23,299 nucleotides of DNA from an uncultured Nocardioides sp. (GCF_946885725.1 NZ_CAMPGZ010000040.1:1-23299); one strand, 5' to 3'; shown: positions 7,953 to 16,844, numbered from the stretch's first letter. Numbers and translations: made by a program. Notes: a model not told the origin generated them from the sequence alone.

Positions 7953-10112
7953 TCATGGCACTGCCGTCCCAGGATCCGGGCGGGCGTTCACGGCGGCCAG
8001 CAGCCGCGCGAACAGCCACGGGGCCAGCCACGCGCGCACGCCGTCGGGCGAGAGGTGCAGGCCGTCCGTGCGCATCATGTAGCCGCCCGCGGTCCAGGTG
8101 AACCGGCTCTCGGGCGTGATCCTCCGGCCCAGGTCGATGACCGAGACCCCCGGGTGCCGTGCGGCGACGTCGCGCAGCAGCGCGTTCCAGGCGCGCACGC
8201 GCTCGGGTCGGTCCTCCGGGAACAGGCTTCCGTCGAGCTGCTCGCCGCGCCGGTTGTAGGGAAGCGTCGCCAGCAGCACCTTCGCACCGTGCGCGCCGGC
8301 GATCCTGATGGCCGCGTGAAGCCGACCGCGGAGGTGGGCGTCCAGCACCGGGTCGCCCAGGCTCCGCCACCGACCTTCGACGAACCGGTCCATCGTCTCC
8401 CAGCGACCGACCGCGATCAGCGCGATGTCCGGGTCGTCGCGCGCGATGGCCGCCTTCCAGAGCCGGACCCACGGCCGGCAGCTGCGCCACACCCTCGGGT
8501 AGACGTGGCCGAAGTAGCGGTACGGCGCCCGCAGCGTCACCCCGCAGCCGATCAGCGTGCGGTCGCGGATGTCGAGACGCCTGTGCTCCGGCAGGGCAGT
8601 GACCATGCTCCACGCGACCGAGTCGCCGAAGACGTCGACGACCACGGGCCGACCCGGTCGGACCCGATGCACGTGCCGCTGCACTTCGCGGCCGTCTCCC
8701 TTCTCCGCGCCGGCTCGTCCCTCCTGCGGTCGCGGTGCGTCGAGGGCTCCTCGGAACGCCTCCAGCCCACCTTCCGCAGTGCCGCCTGAGCCCGCGGCTG
8801 CGGCAGCGGGCACACCGGCCGGCACACGCACCACCACGCCGACGAGGGCCGCGCACAGCGCCACCGCGATCACGGCGCCGGGCACGGTGATGACGGCGCG
8901 ACGGACGAAGGCGTCTTCGCGGATCGGTCGTTCGACCAGCACGAACGAGACGGTCGCGACCGCGATCGTCGCTGCGCATCTGACCGCGAAGAGCGACAGC
9001 CCGTTCAGCCCCGTCCGCTCCGCGTCCAGGCCGAGGAAGATCGGCCAGTGCCACAGGTAGACGCCGTACGAGATCTTGCCGAGGGCCGGCAGCGGGGGCA
9101 GCGAGAGCAGACGCGCGGTCAGGCCGCGAGGGACGACCGCGACGTGGGCCAGGACGACCGCCACGGCCAGAGCGCACACGACGAGACCGCCACGGTAGAG
9201 CCACGGATCGGTCCCGCCGACATGCGTCCACGCCCAGATCACGACGACGGCAGCCGTGCCCGCACCGACACCCAGGAGCCGGCGGACCACGACCGAGCCG
9301 GCGAGCCGTGCCCGCCGTTCAGGACGTGCCAGCGCTGCGGCGGCCGCGGCACCCACGAGCAGGCTCGCTCCACGCGTGTCCGTGCCGTAGTAGCTGCGGC
9401 CGGCGTCGAACGGGTCGTGGAGCACCATCAGTGCCGCGGCCGAGGCGACGGCCCCGGCGAGGCAGAGCCCCAGCAACGATCGCATCGGGCGCCGCGCCTG
9501 GAGGACCAGCACGAGCAGCAGCGGCCAGACCAGGTAGAACTGCTCCTCGATCGCGAGCGACCAGGTGTGCTCGAGCGGGTCCGGCGCAGCCGTCCGCGCG
9601 AAGTAGTCGTCGCCCTCCAGCACCATCTGCCAGTTGTTCGCGTAGAGCAGGGTCGCCCACGCGGCGCGCCGCAGCTGGAGCACCTCGCCGGAGGTCACCA
9701 GGACCGGCGCGGCCAGGGCGACCGCGCCCACGACGACCACGAGGGCGGGCAGCAACCGCCGGATGCGCCGGGTCCAGAAGGCGACCACGTCGATGCCACC
9801 GGAGCGCTGCCACTCCGCCAGCAGCAGACTGGTGATGAGGTAGCCGGAGAGCACGAAGAACGCGTCGACGCCGAGGAAGCCTCCCGGCAGGACGGCCAGG
9901 CCGCCGTGGAACGCGAGCACGGCCGCGACGGCGAGTGCGCGGACGCCGTCCAGGGCGGGCACGTAGGCGTGTCCTGGCTCCGACGCGGACAGTGGGCGCG
10001 GCGCACTCGCGTCCGGACCCCTCCCCCGTGGGAGCGCGACGTGCTTGCGTCGGCCGGGGGCAGGGTGCGGCTCCCGAAGGTCCGGGCGGCTGGCGATGCG
10101 CGTGACCGACAT
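7953..10112 (-). CDS. Acyltransferase 3 family membrane protein with C-terminal SGNH domain (OafA/OatA-like)
   Basis: A 719-aa membrane protein that probably transfers acetyl groups to a cell-surface polysaccharide or peptidoglycan. A basic, Pro-rich N-terminus of about 50 residues is followed by the acyltransferase-3 domain (about 51-430). That domain carries R58 and H69 in LDGVRALAVAAVLAFH, GVDAFFVLSGYLIT (81-94), FWTRRIRRLLP (112-122) and HTWSLAIEEQFYLVWP (182-197), with about ten membrane segments. A low-complexity linker (about 431-485) leads to an extracytoplasmic SGNH domain with the nucleophile block DVFGDSVAW (Ser498) and the D-x-x-H block DGLHLSPDG (Asp683, His686). This two-domain layout is that of OafA/OatA-type O-acetyltransferases. 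It starts at ATG 10112 after a GGGGGACGG purine run. A TAGCCT -10 lies 24 bp upstream of the start. Confidence 0.92.
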   Translation of the reverse strand: MSVTRIASRPDLREPHPAPGRRKHVALPRGRGPDASAPRPLSASEPGHAYVPALDGVRALAVAAVLAFHGGLAVLPGGFLGVDAFFVLSGYLITSLLLAEWQRSGGIDVVAFWTRRIRRLLPALVVVVGAVALAAPVLVTSGEVLQLRRAAWATLLYANNWQMVLEGDDYFARTAAPDPLEHTWSLAIEEQFYLVWPLLLVLVLQARRPMRSLLGLCLAGAVASAAALMVLHDPFDAGRSYYGTDTRGASLLVGAAAAAALARPERRARLAGSVVVRRLLGVGAGTAAVVVIWAWTHVGGTDPWLYRGGLVVCALAVAVVLAHVAVVPRGLTARLLSLPPLPALGKISYGVYLWHWPIFLGLDAERTGLNGLSLFAVRCAATIAVATVSFVLVERPIREDAFVRRAVITVPGAVIAVALCAALVGVVVRVPAGVPAAAAAGSGGTAEGGLEAFRGALDAPRPQEGRAGAEKGDGREVQRHVHRVRPGRPVVVDVFGDSVAWSMVTALPEHRRLDIRDRTLIGCGVTLRAPYRYFGHVYPRVWRSCRPWVRLWKAAIARDDPDIALIAVGRWETMDRFVEGRWRSLGDPVLDAHLRGRLHAAIRIAGAHGAKVLLATLPYNRRGEQLDGSLFPEDRPERVRAWNALLRDVAARHPGVSVIDLGRRITPESRFTWTAGGYMMRTDGLHLSPDGVRAWLAPWLFARLLAAVNARPDPGTAVP

Positions 10113-10136
10113 GGCCGTCCCCCGTCCCGTGCTCCG

Positions 10137-10142
10137 AGGCTA
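10137..10142 (-). promoter_or_regulatory. -10 hexamer of the acyltransferase gene
   Basis: TAGCCT on the minus strand predicts a start near 10130 and a short leader of about 17 nt that contains the purine-rich ribosome-binding site. The -35 is not recognisable. Confidence 0.35.
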
Positions 10143-10192
10143 GGACGGGCGCTGACCTGGGCCTATGCCCTGACTACGTCATCGGGTCTGGA

Positions 10193-10227
10193 CCACCTGG
10201 GTCACGATGCCTGTACCACCCGGGTCA
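10193..10227. repeat. Pair of near-identical 12-mers between kinase and acyltransferase genes
   Basis: CCACCTGGGTCA (10193-10204) and CCACCCGGGTCA (10216-10227) differ at one base and start 23 bp apart. Because ACCYGGGT is almost self-complementary, the two copies can also pair with each other in an 8-bp stem with a 15-nt loop. They could be a two-site operator upstream of the acyltransferase promoter or a hairpin terminator of the kinase gene. No U run follows. Confidence 0.4.
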
Positions 10228-10240
10228 GGCGGATGGCACG

Positions 10241-11875
10241 TCAGAGCCAGGAGCGCAGCGTGCCGAGCAGCGTGCCCTCGCGCCAGGGCGGGCCGGGCTG
10301 CGGCGCCCAGGACGTCTCGCCGCTCAGCAGCAGCCAGGCCAGCGAGACCAGCACGATCGCGACACCGGCGATGACGGTCCATCCGATCCACGGGTCGCGC
10401 GTCACCGACACGACCCCGCGACGCACCGGCAGTCGCAGACGCTTGGAGCCGGGGCCGCTCCAGAGCCCGAGCGTGAACACCGCACCGGTCGCCACGAGCA
10501 GCCCCTCCAGCGGGGCCCGGAACAACAGACCTGCGACGGCGAGGATCGACGCGAGCACGCCCGCCCAGAGCACGAGCAGCAGCGTGCCGCCGGTGGCGAC
10601 GACGAGGTACCACGGCGCGGTCAGCACGGTGAGCGGCGCGTCGTACCAGGCCCGCCGCCCGCGCCGCACCTGTCGCTCGCGCGCGGACTCGGTCGTCCAC
10701 GACAGCGAGCGCACCGCTAGGGCGAGGACCGCGAAGGTCCAGAATGCGAGGTACGGCGCGACGCCGAACGCGACCGCACCGGTGACGAAGCCACCGCCGA
10801 GGAGCAGGGAGCGCTGCGAGCGGGCGGCGCGCGTCGAGGGCTGCCGCATCGCGCCGGACGGCAGCAGCGACGGCCGCCGGTCTGCGGGGTCGGTGCGGAC
10901 GGCCGGTGGCTGCTGGTACGGCTCGCGCGCGGGCACGACCGGCGGAGCGAGCACGGTGAGCGGCTTGGTCTGCGGACGCAGGTCCGTGGGCTCAGCGGTC
11001 CCGTGGTCGGCGACCATCCACGGCATCGTCGGCGGCTGGTCCGGCGCGGGCCAGTCCCGCTCGGGCGTGCGAGCCGGCGCGCGCAGCGCGGCGACCACAG
11101 CTCCGGTCGTGGGACGGTCCGCCGGGTCAGGGGCGAGGCCGGCGAGCACGAGCGGGTACAGCGATTCGGGCACCCCCGACAGGTCGTGCTCGCCGCGGCG
11201 GACGCGGTCCATGATCGCCATCGCCGGTCCGGTGCCGAACGGCGGCCGGCCGGTGGCCGCGAACGCGACGGTGGCCGCCCAGGCGTGCACGTCGGAGGCG
11301 GTGGTGGCGTCCTCGCCGTACAGGATCTCGGGCGCGAGGTAGCCCGGCGTGCCGAGCAGCCACCCGGTGTGGGTCAGCCGCGGGTCCTCGGCCAGCCGGG
11401 CCAGGCCGAAGTCGATCAACACCGGCGAACGGCCCTCGAGCAGCACGTTGGACGGCTTGATGTCGCGGTGCAGCACGCCGACCTGGTGCACCGCGACGAC
11501 GGCCTCGGCGAGCCCGGCGGCGAAGTGCCTCAGGTCGTCGCCCTTCAGTCGTCCCTCGGCCCGCACGTGCTGGTGCAGCGACAGGCCGGGGACGTATCGC
11601 GTCGCGACGTACGGCGTGTCACCCCACGGGTCCGCGTCGAGCACCTCCGCGATCCGCGGGCTGGTGACGCGGCGCAGCGAGTCGACCTCGCGGGCGAGCC
11701 GTTCGCGCGCCTCGTCGTCGCCGATGATGTGCGGCCGCAGCACCTTGAGGGCGACGCGCGAGCCGTCCGGCGCCTCGGCGAGGTGGACCACGCCCATGCC
11801 GCCCTCGCCGATCTTGGCGACCACGCGGTAGGCACCGATGAACACATCGGTGGGCGTCTGCGGGCTCGTGGTCAC
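10241..11875 (-). CDS. Serine/threonine protein kinase with multi-pass C-terminal membrane domain
   Basis: A 544-aa Hanks-type kinase. The N-terminal catalytic domain (about 14-275) has the Gly-rich loop GEGGMG at 23-28, ATP lysine K44 (VALKVLRP), helix-C Glu63, the catalytic loop HRDIKPSN with D138, DFG at 155-157 and the APE equivalent (LAPEI). All catalytic residues are present, so it should be active. A Pro-rich linker of about 90 residues follows. The C-terminal 190 residues contain roughly five or six hydrophobic segments and no PASTA domain, unlike PknB, which has one membrane segment and an outer sensor. The start is GTG 11875, placed 6 nt after a TACCGT -10, so the mRNA is probably leaderless. 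It lies between rmlB and the acyltransferase on the same strand; a link to envelope polysaccharide control is inferred from these neighbours only. Confidence 0.9.
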   Translation of the reverse strand: MTTSPQTPTDVFIGAYRVVAKIGEGGMGVVHLAEAPDGSRVALKVLRPHIIGDDEARERLAREVDSLRRVTSPRIAEVLDADPWGDTPYVATRYVPGLSLHQHVRAEGRLKGDDLRHFAAGLAEAVVAVHQVGVLHRDIKPSNVLLEGRSPVLIDFGLARLAEDPRLTHTGWLLGTPGYLAPEILYGEDATTASDVHAWAATVAFAATGRPPFGTGPAMAIMDRVRRGEHDLSGVPESLYPLVLAGLAPDPADRPTTGAVVAALRAPARTPERDWPAPDQPPTMPWMVADHGTAEPTDLRPQTKPLTVLAPPVVPAREPYQQPPAVRTDPADRRPSLLPSGAMRQPSTRAARSQRSLLLGGGFVTGAVAFGVAPYLAFWTFAVLALAVRSLSWTTESARERQVRRGRRAWYDAPLTVLTAPWYLVVATGGTLLLVLWAGVLASILAVAGLLFRAPLEGLLVATGAVFTLGLWSGPGSKRLRLPVRRGVVSVTRDPWIGWTVIAGVAIVLVSLAWLLLSGETSWAPQPGPPWREGTLLGTLRSWL

Positions 11876-11881
11876 GTCACA

Positions 11882-11887
11882 ACGGTA
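11882..11887 (-). promoter_or_regulatory. -10 hexamer of the kinase gene
   Basis: TACCGT ends 6 nt before the GTG at 11875. Directly upstream is a 6-bp inverted repeat, CGGGAG-GACGG-CTCCCG (11888-11904), which could be a regulator site or a weak hairpin. Confidence 0.45.
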
Positions 11888-11925
11888 CGGGAGGACGGCT
11901 CCCGGACCCGCCTGCGACGCGTGTG

Positions 11926-11946
11926 GCGCCGCCGACGTGGCGGCGC
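11926..11946 (-). terminator. GC-rich hairpin after rmlB
   Basis: GCGCCGCC and GGCGGCGC form a perfect 8-bp stem around a 5-nt loop, 25 bp past the rmlB stop codon. There is no U run, so it is at best a GC-rich terminator of the kind often seen in actinobacteria, separating rmlB from the kinase gene. Confidence 0.45.
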
Positions 11947-11970
11947 TGTACCGGCCCGCGGCAGCGCGGC

Positions 11971-13786
<1,816 letters not shown>

Positions 13787-13789
13787 GAA

Positions 13790-13814
13790 GTTGTATTAGA
13801 CGTGTGCGTACAAC
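13790..13814. promoter_or_regulatory. Inverted-repeat operator over the GntR promoter
   Basis: GTTGTA (13790-13795), 13 bp, then TACAAC (13809-13814) form a perfect 6-bp inverted repeat centred in the spacer/-10 region. A dimer of the adjacent GntR/HutC protein is the obvious candidate to bind it and block the promoter. Confidence 0.6.
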
Positions 13815-13823
13815 ATGTGTCAA
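13795..13823 (-). promoter_or_regulatory. Near-consensus promoter of the GntR-rmlB unit
   Basis: TTGACA (13823-13818), a 17-bp spacer and TCTAAT (13800-13795, five of six bases of TATAAT) give a textbook sigma-70-type promoter, which is rare in this GC-rich DNA. The predicted start lies within a base or two of the GTG at 13786. Confidence 0.75.
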
Positions 13824-13874
13824 CTCCCGAGGTCAAGCCCTTGTGGAGCGGACTCGCCCGGTCGGTCGGTCGGT

Positions 13875-13895
13875 CGTCGGCTGAGCCCGCCGACG
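13875..13895 (-). terminator. Distal hairpin between ilvE and the GntR gene
   Basis: CGTCGGC and GCCGACG form a perfect 7-bp stem with a 7-nt loop. It is the second of two hairpins met by RNA polymerase leaving ilvE. There is no U run. A short CGGT-type tandem run (about 13858-13876) abuts it. Confidence 0.4.
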
Positions 13896-13949
13896 GGTCA
13901 GTTCGTCTCCCCCGCTTCGCTGCTCCTCCGAAGCGGACCCCTCGGCTAG
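13891..13949. repeat. Degenerate copy of the GGGTCAGTT hairpin element
   Basis: The order is GGGTCAGTT (13895-13903), an inner 8-bp hairpin CCGCTTCG/CGAAGCGG (13912-13936), then GACCCCTCGGCTAG (13936-13949). The outer motifs match those of the 63-bp inverted repeat at 21694-21756 (GGGTCAGTT and GACCCCTCGCCGATAG), in the same order and with an inner hairpin between them. Its minus-strand bases from 13903 read AACTGACCCGTCGGC, against AACTGACCCCTCGCC in the other copy. It probably acts as the 3' hairpin of ilvE. Confidence 0.5.
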
Positions 13950-13995
13950 CGGTCGCGCATGCCCTGCAGCAGCACGTCATCTAGCGACGGGATGG

Positions 13996-15093
13996 TCAGC
14001 AGACCTTGTGCATCCACCCGAACGTGTCTTCAGCCCGGCCGTACTGGATGTCCACGAGCGTCTGCCGGATCTTCGAGGTGACCGGGCCGGCGTTCTCGTT
14101 GTCGCCGCAGGTGACCTCGCCGCCGCGCCACTTCAGCGTGCCGACGGGCGTGACGACCGCGGCGGTGCCGCAGGCGAAGACCTCGGTGATCCGTCCGGAC
14201 GTGACGCCCTCGCGCCACTCGTCGATGGAGAACCGGCGCTCCTCCACCTGGTGGCCGAGCTTGCCGGCGAGCTCGATGATCGACGAACGGGTGATGCCCT
14301 CGAGGATCGTGCCGGAGAGCTCCGGGGTGACGATGGTGCCGTCGTCGTGGACGAAGTAGAGGTTCATGCCGCCGAGCTCCTCGACGTACTTCCCCTCGGC
14401 CGCGTCGAGGAACGCGACCTGGTCGCAGCCGTGCTCGATGGCCTCCTGCTGCGCGACGAGCGACGAGGCGTAGTTGCCGCCGGTCTTGGCCGCGCCCATG
14501 CCGCCGCGGCCGGCACGGGTGTACTCCTCGCTCAGCCAGATCGACACGGGGACAGGGCCCTTGGCGAAGTACGCGCCGGCGGGCGAGGCGATGACCATGT
14601 AGGTGACGTGCTTCGCCGGGCGCACGCCGAGGAAGACCTCGGAGGCGAACATGAAGGGGCGGATGTACAGCGACTTCTCCCCCTCCGGGTCCGGGACCCA
14701 GCGCTGGTCGGTCTGCACGAGTGCGTCGACCGAGGCGACGAAGTCGCCGACCGCGAGCTCGGGCAGCGCGAGCCGCTTCGACGAGCGGACCATGCGCTCG
14801 GCGTTGGCCTCGGGCCGGAACGTCCACACCGATCCGTCCCCGTGCCGGTAGGCCTTCATGCCCTCGAAGATCTCCTGCGCGTAGTGCAGGACCGCGGTCG
14901 CGGGGTCGAGCGTGAGGGGCGCGTACGGCGTGATGCGGGCGTCGTGCCAGCCCTGCTCGGGAGTCCACTCGGCGACGTACATGTGGTCGGTGAAGTGGAT
15001 GCCGAAGCCGGGCGCAGCAAGGATCTCCGCCAGGCGCTCGTCACCGACAGGATCGGTCGACGGCTTGACGGAGATCTCCAACGAGGTCTCCAT
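13996..15093 (-). CDS. ilvE: Branched-chain amino acid aminotransferase
   Basis: This 365-aa fold-type IV PLP transaminase interconverts leucine, isoleucine and valine with their 2-oxo acids. The PLP lysine is K203 in GAAKTGGNYASS. The long N-terminal extension with FGIHFTDHMYVAEW, HYAQEIFEGMKAYR (containing the EGMKAYR signature) and YIRPFMFASE mark the long, actinobacterial/eukaryotic-type BCAT. I place the start at ATG 15093 because TAACGT ends exactly 7 nt upstream, the leaderless spacing. A GTG three codons earlier (15102) would lie inside the promoter. leuB ends 22 bp upstream on the same strand. It catalyses the last step of the pathway that CimA, LeuB, IlvN and IlvC serve. Confidence 0.96.
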   Translation of the reverse strand: METSLEISVKPSTDPVGDERLAEILAAPGFGIHFTDHMYVAEWTPEQGWHDARITPYAPLTLDPATAVLHYAQEIFEGMKAYRHGDGSVWTFRPEANAERMVRSSKRLALPELAVGDFVASVDALVQTDQRWVPDPEGEKSLYIRPFMFASEVFLGVRPAKHVTYMVIASPAGAYFAKGPVPVSIWLSEEYTRAGRGGMGAAKTGGNYASSLVAQQEAIEHGCDQVAFLDAAEGKYVEELGGMNLYFVHDDGTIVTPELSGTILEGITRSSIIELAGKLGHQVEERRFSIDEWREGVTSGRITEVFACGTAAVVTPVGTLKWRGGEVTCGDNENAGPVTSKIRQTLVDIQYGRAEDTFGWMHKVC

Positions 15094-15100
15094 GGGGTGC

Positions 15101-15106
15101 ACGTTA
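15101..15106 (-). promoter_or_regulatory. -10 hexamer of ilvE
   Basis: TAACGT ends 7 nt before the ATG at 15093, just after the leuB stop. It allows ilvE to be transcribed without leuB as a leaderless mRNA. Confidence 0.5.
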
Positions 15107-15115
15107 GCCCACTGT

Positions 15116-16240
15116 CTAGGTCAGGCGAGCCGCGATGGCGTCACCGATCTCGGAGGTGCGCAGCGGCGTGCCGGCACCGGTCGAACCGGGCTCCCCGGCT
15201 ACTCGCGCGGCGAGCTCGTCGACGACGGCCTGCTCGACGGCGCGGGCCTTGTCATCGAGGCCGAGGTGCTCCAGGAGCAGCGCCGCAGACAGGATCGCCG
15301 CGGTCGGGTCGGCCTTCTGCTGGCCCGCGATGTCGGGGGCAGAACCGTGCACCGGCTCGAACATGCTGGGTGCGGTGCGGTCGGGGTTGACGTTGCCGCT
15401 GGCGGCGAGCCCGATGCCTCCGGTGATCGCCGCCGCGAGGTCGGTGATGATGTCGCCGAACAGGTTGTCGGTGACGACCACGTCGAAGCGCGCGGGGTCG
15501 GTGGCGAGGAAGATCGTCGCCGCGTCGACGTGCAGGTAGTCGACGGTGACGTCGGGGAACTCCTTGCCCACCTCGGCGACGAGCCGCGACCAGACTCGTC
15601 CGGCGTGCACGAGCACGTTGGTCTTGTGCACCAGCGTGAGCCGCTTGCGCGGCCGCTTCTGCGCCCGCGCGAACGCGTCGCGGACGACGCGCTCGACACC
15701 GAAGGCCGTGTTGATGCTGACCTCGGTGGCGATCTCGTGCGGCGTGCCGGCGCGGACCGTGCCGCCGTTGCCGACGTACGGACCCTCCGTCCCCTCGCGG
15801 ACGACCACGAAGTCGACGTCGCCCGGGTTGGCCAGGGGTGACGTCGCACCCGGGTAGATCCGCGAGGGACGCAGGTTGACGTAGTGGTCGAGCTCGAACC
15901 GCAGCTTCAGCAGCAGTCCCCGCTCCAGGATGCCCGGCGGGAGGTTCGGGTCGCCCGGCTTGCCGCCGACGGCCCCGAGGAGGATCGCGTCGTGTCCGCG
16001 GATCTCCTCGAGGACGGAGTCGGGCAGCACCTCGCCGGTGGCGAGGTACCGCTCGGCTCCGAGGTCGTAGCGGGTCGGCTCGAACTTCACCTCGTTGCCG
16101 GCGACCGCCTCGAGGACCTTGAGGGCCTCGGCGGTCACCTCCGGTCCGATCCCGTCGCCGGGGATGACGGCGAGGTGGATCTGGTGGCCAGCCGAGCCGG
16201 CTGGGCGGTCCTGGGAAGGGCTGCTCACTGGTGCGGTCAC
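15116..16240 (-). CDS. leuB: 3-isopropylmalate dehydrogenase
   Basis: A 374-aa enzyme that oxidatively decarboxylates 3-isopropylmalate in leucine synthesis and, in CimA-containing organisms, 3-methylmalate to 2-oxobutyrate for isoleucine. Visible motifs are [11 protein letters not shown] (25-35), the substrate arginines in [32 protein letters not shown], the metal aspartates in [11 protein letters not shown] and the NAD site [17 protein letters not shown] at 16240 is chosen because TAGCCT ends 7 nt before it, giving a leaderless start. It leaves about 20 residues ahead of the first strand, and a GTG at 16228 would shorten this by four codons. The -10 overlaps the stop codon of the small upstream ORF. 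ilvE follows at 22 bp. Confidence 0.95.
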   Translation of the reverse strand: MTAPVSSPSQDRPAGSAGHQIHLAVIPGDGIGPEVTAEALKVLEAVAGNEVKFEPTRYDLGAERYLATGEVLPDSVLEEIRGHDAILLGAVGGKPGDPNLPPGILERGLLLKLRFELDHYVNLRPSRIYPGATSPLANPGDVDFVVVREGTEGPYVGNGGTVRAGTPHEIATEVSINTAFGVERVVRDAFARAQKRPRKRLTLVHKTNVLVHAGRVWSRLVAEVGKEFPDVTVDYLHVDAATIFLATDPARFDVVVTDNLFGDIITDLAAAITGGIGLAASGNVNPDRTAPSMFEPVHGSAPDIAGQQKADPTAAILSAALLLEHLGLDDKARAVEQAVVDELAARVAGEPGSTGAGTPLRTSEIGDAIAARLT

Positions 16241-16247
16241 CCGGGCG

Positions 16248-16253
16248 AGGCTA
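16248..16253 (-). promoter_or_regulatory. -10 hexamer of leuB
   Basis: TAGCCT ends 7 nt before the GTG at 16240. Its first three bases are the TAG stop of the 43-aa ORF upstream, so that reading frame ends exactly on the promoter. Confidence 0.5.
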
Positions 16254-16382
16254 GTTGTCGTCCGGGCGCTGACCGCCGTTGTCTCGCAGGTCGAGTCCGG
16301 CCTGGACGGCGGCGTTCTCGGTCTGCGTCCCGTTGTCGTCGTAGTGCCGGCTGGGCCCCCACTCGGGGTACATGTCGTACAT
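16251..16382 (-). CDS. Small hypothetical protein with [11 protein letters not shown]-terminus
   Basis: A 43-aa acidic, hydrophilic protein beginning [18 protein letters not shown] and ending in Asp/Asn-rich residues. It has no membrane segment or signal peptide. ATG at 16382 has a GGAG ribosome-binding site with 7-nt spacing, and the frame stops 10 bp before the leuB start, inside the leuB -10. The aromatic, proline-containing start looks like a conserved short motif, and I have the impression of similar small actinobacterial proteins, but I cannot name a family. In-frame upstream extension to 16547 exists but lacks the composition of a real gene. Co-transcription with leuB is possible. Confidence 0.55.
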   Translation of the reverse strand: MYDMYPEWGPSRHYDDNGTQTENAAVQAGLDLRDNGGQRPDDN

Positions 16383-16620
16383 CGTGATGCTCCGTTTGCT
16401 CTGGTCGTTCGGATCGATTGGAGATGTGCCGGGCAGCGGTCCGGCGGGATTTCCACCGGCTTCGTGCTCGGGAGTGCCGAAGGCTGCGTCGGGGGTTCGA
16501 CGCCGGGACTCCGCTGCCAGCGGTGGAGGTCGATCCTCGAGACCCACGGGTCACGTGTCGGTCGAGGGAGAGATCTCTTGCGAGAGCTTCGCGGTGGCGC
16601 TTGCTTCTGCGGTGCTCGCT

Positions 16621-16723
16621 GCGGAGGTTCTTCGTAAGGGCCGAAACATGCCGAACTCCGCGGCGAGGTGGCCCTAGTTACCAGGCCCCGCCACGGCGGT
16701 CGATAAGTACGAAGAAGCTCCGC
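16621..16723 (-). repeat. 16-bp inverted repeat of the structured leader
   Basis: Arms 16621-16636 and 16708-16723 are complementary at 15 of 16 positions and enclose 71 bp. The upstream arm on the minus strand lies in codons 1-6 of the 15-aa ORF. Inside the loop, GGCG/CGCC and GGCC/GGCC segments can form a further stem. Pairing and translation of the short ORF are mutually exclusive. Confidence 0.6.
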
Positions 16724-16725
16724 AT
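16678..16725 (-). CDS. Putative leader peptide upstream of the leuB module
   Basis: A 15-codon [18 protein letters not shown], starts with ATG 16725, 9 nt after TACCGT, so it would be at or within a few bases of the 5' end. It contains Phe-Phe-Val-Leu-Ile in succession. Val is encoded by GTA and Leu by CTT, both rare here. Its first codons form one arm of the 16-bp inverted repeat. I read it as a candidate attenuation leader for the downstream small ORF and leuB. No U-run terminator is visible downstream, so the mechanism, if any, is not the simple one seen at cimA. Confidence 0.42.
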   Translation of the reverse strand: MRSFFVLIDRRGGAW

Positions 16726-16734
16726 GATGAGTTC

Positions 16735-16740
16735 ACGGTA
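16735..16740 (-). promoter_or_regulatory. -10 hexamer of the structured leader
   Basis: TACCGT on the minus strand, with a CTGCAC that could serve as a poor -35 after a 17-bp spacer. It predicts a start near 16728. Confidence 0.4.
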
Positions 16741-16831
16741 TCCCCGGACGCCTTGCGGTGCAGGCGACTTTCCACAGCTTTCCATCATGTGAGATCCGCG
16801 CCCGGGGGCCGGACGTTCTCCTGCCCAGTGG

Positions 16832-16837
16832 CACCAT
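16832..16837 (+). promoter_or_regulatory. Possible -10 hexamer of the O-methyltransferase gene
   Basis: CACCAT ends 7 nt before the ATG at 16845, the same leaderless spacing seen elsewhere in this window, but the first base departs from TANNNT. Confidence 0.3.
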
Positions 16838-16844
16838 TGCCGGA

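Larger units (their letters stand above)
16383..16844. other. 460-bp gene-free region between the small ORF and the O-methyltransferase
   Basis: No convincing protein gene is present. From right to left it holds the weak -10 of the plus-strand methyltransferase (CACCAT, 16832-16837), a minus-strand -10 (TACCGT, 16735-16740), a 15-codon ORF, a long inverted repeat (16621-16723), a 10-bp palindrome AGAGATCTCT (16569-16578) and an 18-bp stem-loop GCGTCG/CGACGC (16486-16503). Base composition is lower in GC and GC3 is not elevated in any frame, which fits a long 5' untranslated leader of the small ORF-leuB unit. Confidence 0.6.

Noticed and set aside
16241..16456. N-terminal extension of leuB to give 446 residues
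   Set aside because: The extension overlaps the 43-aa ORF in another frame, lacks family similarity and would place the TAGCCT -10 inside the gene.
16486..16503. GGTTCGA resembling a tRNA T-arm
   Set aside because: The flanking bases do not form a 5-bp T-stem, and no acceptor or anticodon arm could be found; it is a plain GCGTCG/CGACGC stem-loop.
16551..16649. 32-codon minus-strand ORF beginning [12 protein letters not shown]
   Set aside because: Third codon positions are not GC-rich, there is no ribosome-binding site or promoter, and its start lies inside the structured leader.
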